64,000 nt of DNA, taken from positions 10,708,288 to 10,772,287 of the forward strand of contig NC_092676.1 of the NCBI RefSeq assembly GCF_964355755.1, written 5' to 3'. The position numbers and the translations under genes were made by a program. Below, in pieces: positions 47,884 through 64,000 of the stretch. The notes below the pieces were generated by a model. That model was not told where the DNA came from, did no database searches, and was given only the letters and a program-made list of their open reading frames with translations. Positions within the stretch are counted from its first letter, which is position 1. Each line of letters begins with the position of its first letter. Source of the DNA: Antedon mediterranea (Eukaryota > Echinodermata > Crinoidea > Comatulida > Antedonidae).

Positions 47884-48702
47884 AGAGATTTGAAGCTAAT
47901 GTGAATAATACCTGAATGAACTTAACGTAATGATAAATTCATTATAGGTGTGCGATTTATAGGTAAATTAGCGTTCCATAGAAGTTTTAATTTATGGCTC
48001 TAATAAATACAGAAGTCCCACTAAATTGCACTCATTTTAAAATGTGTTTATTCAACATACACAGTATGCCTACATTTGATTCATTTGAAAGGCCTAGGAT
48101 TCAGATTTATTTGGTCCTTGCAGAAATTCATGACCGGCACAGTTGCTCACATGAAAATACAATAACATACAAAATATATATAAGTAAAAATAAAGATAAA
48201 CAAGTAGAGTTGGAATAAAGATACAATATACGGTAGACAACAAGGTGATTCAACAGTAATTGTCATTGAAAGCACGAATGGAAAAGGGGACGAATGAATT
48301 TAGATATTTGTTCTACATCGTGTGCTACGTAGTCGCTTTTCTGACCTTTACGTGGTTAATGGATGGTTGGTGTAATGGATGTTTATCATTTAGTATATAA
48401 ATGCCCTTTGTTTTTGCAGTACATGTTACATCAATTGAGATACTTTCCTTAATAATACGACAGGCCGTATTAATAATTTAATTTCCACCATCCAATTTCC
48501 ATAAACTACTAAACCATACAATAGAACAAAAAAGGATCGCACTTTCACCAATGGAAAAATAAAAAATCTTCAAGATAGGTTAAGATACCTATTTTTTGTA
48601 ATGACATCTGAAGCTTGATATTTACCTCTAGCCCACTGACCGCATATTTGATTTGTTTTTTGGGGTTTTTTCAGTCTGCATCATTATGTAAATTAGTATT
48701 CA
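47884..48702. other. TAF12: TAF12 3' UTR and flank
   Basis: A polyadenylation signal AATAAA at 48214-48219 probably ends the TAF12 transcript. 48090-48140 (TCAGATTTATTTGGTCCTTG and CAGAAATTCATG) matches the tail of the SINE at 56880-57015, so a retroposon tail has joined the UTR. Confidence 0.5.
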
Positions 48703-48951
48703 TTGTCACTCAACAGAGCAAAATTGCAACCGGAGATATACTCTATTGTTGTAGTTAGGGAGGCCGGTGAGGACGTTCTTGTAGTTCCGGTCTTCCATCG
48801 ACAAATAATATTATTTCACAGCACTCTTGCTGAAGCATGCACAGAACATTGTTGCTATGCTGTTGTTAAGGGTCATGCTGTCCAGGCTTCAGTCGATAAA
48901 AATCTGAATACACAGCGGTATGTGAAGTTTATTGACTTATCCCACAAATGA
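48703..48951 (+). CDS. Short unrecognised ORF, 82 codons
   Basis: Open frame with several Cys and His (TEHCCYAVVKGHAV) and no family I recognise; the sequence before it shows an acceptor-like TTTTTTCAG at 48667-48675. Composition is less skewed than flanking DNA, so it could be an exon or a transposon-protein fragment. No upstream exon could be linked to it. Confidence 0.25.
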   Translation: MSLNRAKLQPEIYSIVVVREAGEDVLVVPVFHRQIILFHSTLAEACTEHCCYAVVKGHAVQASVDKNLNTQRYVKFIDLSHK

Positions 48952-49816
48952 CAGGAATTTATATAGGTGGTATATAATATTATATAACCTATTTTATCAT
49001 GATTATTTATTCTTGTTTTGATAAATCGTATGATTATGTTTATACTTGAACTTAAAACTTTGTTTTAAAAAGGAATAACGTGTATTAATTTGTATAGATA
49101 AGTGTGTTTTATTTGGTATTTTGTGATATCTGTTGCCAGATTGTAAGAGGGTTATGTAGTGTGAAAGTTTTATTATGTGTGGTGTGTTGTGTAATCATCT
49201 TAAAGTCTCAGTATTTTGTTTCCCACTGTTTTTTGAAAACAAGAAATAAAATCTATTTTAAAAACGTCTTGTATAATTGTGTGAGTGATACTGATTGTTA
49301 AAATGACTTTACAGTATTGTGTAGTTTTTTTTTTTTATTGTTATCCAGTACATTTTTTTTAAAGGAATTAAGGTTTAAATAAACTTAAAAATGAAAAATT
49401 GTTCTTTTCAGTTATGGATTTTCAAATACGTCCAGTAGTTCAATCCTTAGAAACTCTAAAAACTTCTTCAGTATTCCATTTAATTATTTTATTTCATCAA
49501 GCACTTTGGTTCAACAATTCATTTGGGAGTTCCTATTAGGTCTTTTCAATGAACATGCTTCTCATATGCTTTCCTCTAGGTTTCTTCTCTTTGGAAATTA
49601 AAATTTGAGGTTTTTTGCTTTTTTTTTGTCATATCAGAATATAAATAAATTTGTTCATATATCGGTCGTGTCTTTTGTCAAAGATATACAACATTATAGT
49701 TTTACTGAAATAAATAGTTTGACATGTTTCTGATGGCAGGCAAACCTTGTATGTATTTACAAATCTTAATATTTCAATCTTTGAAACACTGATAAAATAT
49801 TATGAAATTGTTTTAA
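48952..49816. other. Intergenic, no gene seen
   Basis: AT-rich sequence between TAF12 and the repeat block at 49.8 kb. I see no splice-linked frame, RNA gene or defined repeat. Confidence 0.5.
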
Positions 49817-50458
49817 CTAGATGGTACGCTCGCTTTGCTCGCGTACCATCTAGGTCGTATCCACAGATGGTTCTCGAATACACAGTAATTTCAGCGTAAA
49901 AAATGTACGTACCGCAGGACTAAATAGTACATTGTCGTTTACAGAAACGAATAAATAGACACGATGATTTATGTAAAATTAGCACCCTGGGAATTAGACC
50001 TTGTCTTAAAAATGAGTCCAATTTTTTAATTTGAACTCATTTAAACAAACCCAATTTGTGTTTTGTACATAAAATTAGAGTTAAGGGATGGAGAAGAGGA
50101 GGACAACTTTTAAATATATTCTCTATCCACTCAGTAACGAAATATTGTTTAAAATGTTTTATAGGCCTATCAATAATATACCACTAAACACAGTAAAACA
50201 TTTACGATTTATAATACTTTTTAAAAACTGTCCCTGTTATAGTCGATTGAAATAGTAAAGTACATGTAACGATACACCACTACAACGTTTATATTTTTTA
50301 TAATTATTAATTAATACAAACGTTGAGAAGCAACTGTTAGTAATCTACCCACAGTAACAGTAATAAATGTTCTTTGTATATTTTGTTTATATATCTAACA
50401 GTAACCACATTCACAGTAAGACAATTTCGATTCAAATGACGACCAAAAATTTACAATA
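49817..50458 (-). mobile_element. Helitron-like element with large terminal hairpin, copy 1
   Basis: The terminal hairpin has exact 13-bp arms CTAGATGGTACGC (49817-49829) and GCGTACCATCTAG (49841-49853). On the minus strand it ends CTAG followed by TT, as in the elements at 39402 and 40967. The body, starting CCACAGATGGTTCTCGAATA, is repeated at 50471 onward. Non-coding. Confidence 0.6.
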
Positions 50459-51190
50459 CTAGATGGTCGTGCCCACAGATGGTTCTCGAATACACAGTAA
50501 TTCCAGCGAGAAAAAACTGGAGATTTCAAATGTACGTACTGCAGGACTATAATACATTGTCGTTTACAGAAACGAATAAATATACACAATGATTTATGTA
50601 GTCAACCAAAATTAGCACCCTGGGAATTACTTCCAAGAGAGAAACTTGTCACAAAATCACAAAATGAGTCAATTTTTTTTATTTGGACTCATTTAAACAA
50701 ACCCAATTTGTGTTTTGTATGTAACATTAAGGGTTGAGGGATGGGGAAGGAGACAGGTACAAAGACGAAACATTTTTAAATATATTCTTATCCACTCAGT
50801 AACGAAATATATTTTTTAAATTTTTTTTTAGGCCTATACATAATACACCACTACATACAGTGAAACATTTACGATTTAATACTTTGCTAAAACTCTCACT
50901 GTCATAGTCGATTGAAATAGTAAAGTACATGTAACGATACACCACTACGACGTTTATATATTTTTAAATTACTAATTTATACAAACGTTGAGAAGCAACT
51001 GTCAGTATAATAAAGTTTATTTATTTGTATATTATATGTTTATAATCTAACAGTAGGGCCTACCCACACTCACAGTAATAAAGTTTATTTGTATATTTGT
51101 TTATATTATATCTAACACTTAACAGTACCAACATTCACAGTAAGAAATTTGCGATTCAAATTGCGATCAAAATTACCCGAATCTGTACTT
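50459..51190 (-). mobile_element. Helitron-like element, copy 2 (hairpin lost)
   Basis: Starts with CTAGATGG (50459-50466) but the rest of the hairpin is missing; the body CCACAGATGGTTCTCGAATA onward matches copy 1 (shared ACATTGTCGTTTACAGAAAC, TTAGCACCCTGGGAATTA, AAACCCAATTTGTGTTTTGT, ACAAACGTTGAGAAGCAACT). The right end carries a small internal duplication (CAGTAATAAAGTTTATTTGT). Confidence 0.6.
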
Positions 51191-51294
51191 GTTATATATA
51201 TTTGGCTTATATAAGTTTTAAGTGAAACTCGGTTAGTTCGATTAAAGTTAAACTTTATTCAATTAAACATGTTGTTTTGGGTGGTTTTTTTTGC

Positions 51295-52080
51295 TGCTGG
51301 TGGTATCTACAATATCTAAGCTACGCCATACTTAAATGGTAAATGGGGTCTCTAGTCGAACTTTAGAGGGGTCTGCCAGGGCCAAGGCAGTGTACAGATA
51401 GTTTGTAATAGGTATTTTGGTATTGCTTACAATGTGCTAAATCATTTAACATTGGTTGCTAGTGGTATCTACAATATCTAAGCTGGGCTAGTTGAGAAAA
51501 GAGGGGTCTCTAATCGAACTTTAAAGGGGTCTGCCAGGGCCAGAGCAGTGTACAGATAGTCTGTAATAGGTCATTTGGTATTGCTTACAATGTGCTAAAT
51601 CATATAACATTTGTTGCTGGTGGTATCTACAATATCTAAGCTGGGCTAGTTGGGGGAAGGGGGGTCTCTAGTCTAACTTTAGGGTATCTGGCACTTGCGG
51701 TGCAGCAGACAATTAGTCTGTTGTTATCCATTTAGTATTGTATGAACACAACTTGTTCATTTGGCATTAATTTTGAGTGGTACCTCACTCATCTATGCTA
51801 ACCCCTTTTTAGGCCCTCCCTCGGGGGGTCTGGCGGGCCTTTTGCAGCAGAGAAAAAGTCTGTCGTTTGTGATACTGGTATAAAGATGCCAATGGGCATC
51901 CCATGGTGGTAAAATTAGGTGGTATCTCTCTCATCTAACCTGGGTCGATTTTTTACCACGTTGGGATCTAGACGCAGCAGGGGGTACCCGGCAGACTCCC
52001 ATTTTCATTGACTTCAAGTGACTCCCAAAACACTTAAATAGTCAGATATTGGTACCTAGCTCATCTAACCAAATGTCTCT
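51295..52080. repeat. Tandem repeat, period about 160 bp, degenerating rightward
   Basis: TGGTATCTACAATATCTAAG occurs at 51301, 51463 and 51621, each followed by GGGGTCTCTAGTC-like and GGGTCTGCCAGGGCC-like phrases. Weaker units starting GGTACCTCACTCATCTA, GGTATCTCTCTCATCTAA and GGTACCTAGCTCATCTAA follow at about 51779, 51921 and 52050. No coding frame. Confidence 0.85.
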
Positions 52081-52084
52081 GGGC

Positions 52085-52972
52085 TGCCTGTCTAGAAGTG
52101 TCCTCGTATTATTGTGTGCGGGTATTTTTCAAATTGACATCCATTAGACAGTGTATACCACGATCAGAAAACACCCCTATTTGGGGCAAATCGTTGAACC
52201 TAAATTCGTTTTAATCGTCAATAACTAACTATCGAACTCAATTTAATTAGTAAACAGGGTTACATCAGGTGGTTAAAATCAGTACCGGAAGTACGAACCA
52301 ACTTTATATACCATCGAGTAAACATTCTTGAAATAACGCGCGATTTACCGAATTTTGCCCTTACGTAAATTTATATATAGATTGTCAAAGTATTGCAATA
52401 CTATAATAAGTTTTATTCTCCAAGGGCCCATAAATTTACCTACTTGTGTTAAACCAAGGGCTCATAAATTTACCTACAAACTGGGAGTCTGAGAGATTGG
52501 GATGTTCCATTCATCGCAAATCAATACATTTGTATAGTATATTACATCTATCAAAATAGTATTTAAAAAAAAAAATCGGCCTGTCTTCAACTTTATGATA
52601 CTGTACTCGAGCTGTTCAACCGGTTTTCAGCTATTAAAAACAATTATCGTAGGAGGAGATAGGAAAATGCGAAGTATCCTCGTATTATTGTGTGCAGGTA
52701 TTTTACATGAGGACATGCATTAGACAGTGTACACCACGATCGGAAAACACCCCTATTTGGGGCAAATCATTGAACCTAAATTCATTTTAATTGTCAATAA
52801 CTAATTATCTAACTCAATTTAATTAGTAAACAGGATTACTGTACATCAGGTGGTTAAAATCAGTATCGAAAGTACGAACCAACTTTATATACCATCGAGT
52901 AAACATTCTAGAAATAACGCGCGTTTACCGAATTTTGCCCTTACGTAAATTTATATATAGATATTGTTTACA
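52085..52972. repeat. Direct repeat pair, about 290 bp each
   Basis: 52090-52382 and 52676-52967 are highly similar direct copies starting TCCTCGTATTATTGTGTG and ending CCCTTACGTAAATTTATATA. They flank a 290-bp spacer with a smaller repeat (GGGCCCATAAATTTACCTAC / GGGCTCATAAATTTACCTAC). Likely the internal structure of one composite element spanning 49.8-53.0 kb. Confidence 0.8.
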
Positions 52973-53329
52973 TTGTTCAGGGGAATTCACAGCCCAATAA
53001 CAAACAATTTGATTCAATACACACATACGTACATTTTAAACAACTGTAGGCTTTGTATTCATGTCATGCGTTGGACTTCTGGCTCTTGTTTGTTTTCTAA
53101 TCAAATCGGTGATTTACTGTAATGAAAGGTGATGACTCTGAACTATAACAACTACTATTCATTAATGGTTATATGTGACAAATAATTGAGGATAAAGGGC
53201 ACATATTTAATTTGAAATGAAGACGTTTTTACACCCAAAAATAAAATGTGCTACTTAAATTTTTATCTTGATTTTTCTAAACTATAATCAATTATATACA
53301 GTACCAGCAATAAAATGTCTTCACCGATC

Positions 53330-53384
53330 ACGTCTTGTATAACTGATCACGTCTTGTATAACTGATCACGTCTTGTATAACATT
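53330..53384. repeat. Three 20-bp tandem copies
   Basis: The unit TGATCACGTCTTGTATAAC, or a close variant (CGATCACGTC... in the first), is repeated three times head to tail. Confidence 0.9.
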
Positions 53385-54032
53385 TTTAGAAAAAACAAAA
53401 ACACACGTTTAATTTGAAATACAATCACAAAATCACTGTATATTTTAATTTATTCAAAGACAGAAGACACTAAGAGCTGTATTTACATCTGGAGTATAAA
53501 CTTAATTCTGTTTCATAGAAAATATTGTAGAAAAAAAGTACAGGTAGGCCTAATACCGTGATTGTCTACACCTTCAAATTTTAATTTGGTTACTTTAAAT
53601 TGTACTGTTAAATATCAAATTACACTAGCACAGGGATTACAACTATACAGTTTACATAACTAAATGTTTGAAATTATTTCATATTTATTGACCTTGAACA
53701 TATGGAATACTTTTTTTTTAATTTGATAAAACAAAAACATTTTCCAGAACTCTGAAAAATACCCAAGAAAATAGATATGAGCTGTAGATTTTCTGATCAG
53801 ATTATTTTAGCTGAAACATTAAATTATTTTTTCAAGTTATTACTGTACATATGTACTGTTTTATGTTTTACACATAATGATAATTAAATTATATTCTTGT
53901 TACATGCATTTTGTCACTTGCATGCATTTGAGATCTGAATTTTAAAATTGTTGATGTCTAAATTTGATTTGTATAATAGTACAAACAAGTTTAATCTTTA
54001 TGTTGTTGCTGTATCGGTAAACAACACTCAAT

Positions 54033-54533
54033 AGAGAGGTTTCACAACCTTACGAATACGATAACGAAAACGGATACGTCACGCACACGTATTCGTTTTC
54101 GTAAGCCATAAAAAAATCTGTTTCGCATGGCAACGAAATATTGAGGCGCGTCCAAAATATATAAATTTGAGCGAAGCGCAGGTACGTGTTGCTTGGTGCT
54201 TGGCTGCCAAGGCCTAGCGTAACATCAAAGCGAGTGAGGACTTTAAAAACTGCTATTTATCAAAATTGACTTGGCATTTTAGTAAATTACTTTAGTAAAT
54301 TACTTTCAATAAATCTATAATTATATTATAATCATGAATCATTCCTAATTCAAATGCAAAATGTGCAAAATAGATCAAAAACTATACTCGTTTTGTAGTT
54401 ACGAATATGACTGGTGATATTTGTCAACACGAATACGCTTTACGAATGTGAAATGGGGATCAGCTCAAAAGTTTCACAAATGTATGACGTATCCGTTTTC
54501 GTTATCGTATTCGTAAGGTTGCGAAACCTCCCT
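54033..54533. mobile_element. MITE with about 50-bp TIRs
   Basis: Left TIR AGAGAGGTTTCACAACC...CGAAAACGGATACGTCA and right TIR TGACGTATCCGTTTTCG...GGTTGCGAAACCTCCCT are near-perfect complements. AAT flanks both ends, a possible 3-bp target duplication. It lies just downstream of the KDM1A stop codon, possibly within its 3' UTR. Confidence 0.75.
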
Positions 54534-54694
54534 AATATAGTCATAATGTGACAACTCAAGAAAGTATCTACACTTATTGGTTACTACATCATCAATGCCT
54601 TGAAGTGCAACCAGAAATTCTGGTACTACAGTGTATCGAGTGAATTTAAAATGAGAGCATTAATAAGCACTTCATATTGCTGTTTTTGACATGC

Positions 54695-61779
<7,085 letters not shown>

Positions 61780-64000
61780 CTATTTAAAGAAAAGTAATCA
61801 TTTTCAAGTAATACCTGTAATAAGGAATTAAATAAATTAAAAAAAATATTTAATTATAAAGAAAACCAGTTAATGAAGGGATTTATAAATTGCTTCTGGA
61901 ATGAATAATTGTGTAGCTACAAAGAATTTCATGTATAAAGAAAAAACTAAAACCTATGTTATTTTAAAGAATGAAGATACTGTTTTTATATTGTATTATT
62001 CATCTAATTTCATGTATTTGTACATAATTTCATTCTAGTCAATCAATACAAAACAATCAATGGAAAGTTATTTAAAAATAAATATTGTTTTAATAACCCT
62101 TTTAAAATTTATTTATGGTGCTTAGGATTTTATTTCTATTTTTTATTTAGTAGGGATCTTATGAGAACATTGTACATTGACTTTTTAGTTGAATTTTGAA
62201 TGAATAAATCAGTTTATTTATTTTTTTTAATTTGTTCAATTTCTGCCATATAAATTACAAGGAAGACAAAACAATTATAAAAGGAGGCACGGAAAGACCA
62301 AACAGGTGCTAAAGACCTATGCTAGTTGGCCAGTAAGACCGAGAGAAAAATAGCACGATCAATATTGCCAAGTGCTAATTCAATTTAACTTTTATTTCAG
62401 ACAATTGTCCATATGATATAATACATTACAAAGAAAACAAAAAAGATGAAGGAGAGAAGACCAAAACTTTTATCTATTGGTATATAATGCCTCTCTCCAT
62501 TTGTAGTACATATATGTGACCCGATCTCGCAAAACCCTCTCTTTGTCGGCAATTCAAAATTCACGTAATCAGTCAAAATACGTCCAATTCGACTACCCTG
62601 GCAGATTACATGTTTTTGCATTTTCGAAATATTTCACTATTTAAGAATACGTCTACCTGATTTAAACACCCGAAATTTATTTAAAATTATGAAAAAAGAA
62701 AGTTTTAAAAACATGTATTTTCCTCAAGCCTAACAATTTATTCACGATCTACGCTAAAATTTTGCGTAAATTCAGTTGAAAGTTGCCGAGTTTGACGACA
62801 TTTTGATCGCCAGTTCGCTGCACAATGTTGAAAGGTCACACATCAAAATAAAGCTCATCTATTTGACATTCCAAATATGGAAGTTTTAGGGCGGAGTTTA
62901 AAGAAGGAACCAATGAAATCTTTGATTTACTATGACATAATTTCAGAAAATTCGGTTCTTTGAAGTTTCTGAAACAGCGAACTGCGTGTGTTGCTATGGC
63001 GCATCATCGCAATAACAAACGTTATTGGTCAACGCGCTAGATGTTATACGCTCTACGCGCGGAAATAAAAAGTTGTTTACATTTTTGTGAGGTTATTTTC
63101 ATTTTACACACAGCATGTCGTATTAATTGGAATAAAAACGATTTTAATATTCAAAGTAAAGTGTTCGGCGTGTTCTGCAATAGCTGTAGCCTGTATTTGT
63201 TTATTCCATAGTAAAATAGACAAGTCAAAAACAATTCACGTCATAAATTCAATTGTATTTTCTATATTTTTTTGGGCTAGGCCTTAATTTTATTATGGTT
63301 GTAGGCCTACTACTACTGGGCCTAGCTCTATTGTCAATAATAGTTTTCTTTATACATTTTATATATCCAATCGGCTCTTAATTATTTATTTTATTTATTG
63401 TCCAGTCCATTCATATTAAATGTTTTTTTAATCATTGGATTCAAGTCCAAACATTACAGCGAATCTTCCACGTTATAAAAAAAATAAATGTATTAAATCG
63501 TCACTACAATGTTAGTAGCTAGCAAGTTGTGACTCTGCAAGGCGCCAAACTTGTCTAGGCTAGTTTACTACTAACGCCGGCCCAGTGTCGATGCACCACT
63601 GCCATACACGGCAACCCATCAGTAAAGTCTTACAGGCGATGACGGCGAAAATCTGAATAGGCCTAGCTAGGCCTGCTTGGTTTTTCGCTGTTGATATCGT
63701 AAACACCTACGAAACCAGTTAAAATAAGCTTGATGTTATAATGCTGCTTTTCAATAGTGCAAAATAGTTAATTCGAGTGACTAAATAGGTTAAAACGGGG
63801 TCTGAAATCAGTCAAATTGACTATGATGTGCACGCTGCTATTATCGCACACACTTCCTGGTATGACGTCATTGTGCCTTAGACCAAAATACCGCGTTGCT
63901 ACGGAGTGAGTTTTCAGCGCGTATCAAAAAGAATTTCATTGCAAACTTCAAACGCGATTTTCTCGTAAACTAATTGAATGATTTGTAAGTTTTTAAAATG
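61780..64000. other. KDM1A upstream intron to the window edge
   Basis: No further KDM1A exon is recognised: neither the first tower helix nor SWIRM motifs appear on the minus strand. 62250-62460 repeats ATTACAAAGAAAAC-like phrases, probably LINE 3' debris. GGCCTAG palindromes reappear at 63280-63330 and 63655-63680. 62990-63070 and 63880-63930 are GC-richer patches with no coding frame. Confidence 0.45.

Overview
The window is nuclear DNA from an invertebrate animal. Genes are split by GT-AG introns, the sequence is AT-rich and densely packed with transposons, and three multi-exon genes have close vertebrate counterparts. A large death-fold/NACHT/LRR gene and abundant TAGGCCTA/CCTAGG palindromes suggest an invertebrate deuterostome, perhaps an echinoderm. 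That placement is an inference; no species can be named from the sequence.

Layout. 1-4.9 kb: repeats only (one copy of an interspersed family, a small hairpin, an 888-bp TIR element). 4.9-8.85 kb (+): a DED-NACHT-LRR receptor (NLR-like) gene of four coding exons whose frame is broken by two single-base homopolymer indels. 9.6-13.2 kb: a LINE fragment, then a decayed Ty3/gypsy pol followed by one LTR. 14.7-15.2 kb (+): an unrecognised 163-aa ORF behind a GGCCTAG palindrome cluster. 16.1-26.1 kb (-): an SLC22-family transporter, nine coding exons resolved, with a 6-kb first coding intron full of LINE, SINE and minisatellite sequence. 27.6-34.9 kb: a giant foldback (arms about 2 kb each) and a nested repeat complex. 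35.5 kb: a decayed transposase tail. 39.0-47.9 kb (+): TAF12, complete coding sequence in six exons, with two tandem Helitron-like elements, hairpins, a foldback and a LINE in its introns. 49.8-53 kb: tandem repeats with Helitron-like ends. 54.7-61.8 kb (-): the last six coding exons of KDM1A/LSD1, convergent with TAF12 and continuing past the right edge.

No shared pathway links the genes: the transporter acts at the membrane, the NLR-like protein would be a cytosolic innate-immune sensor, and TAF12 and KDM1A are nuclear transcription/chromatin factors. The most distinctive material is in the mobile DNA: Helitron-like elements marked by perfect hairpins next to CTAG, two unrelated foldback families that both carry a perfect AGGTCAAAGGTCA (DR1) half-site pair plus an AAGATGGCG motif, and palindrome clusters near gene 5' regions. 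Exon coordinates were worked out by hand from reading frames, splice sites and family alignment, and have not been tested against transcripts.
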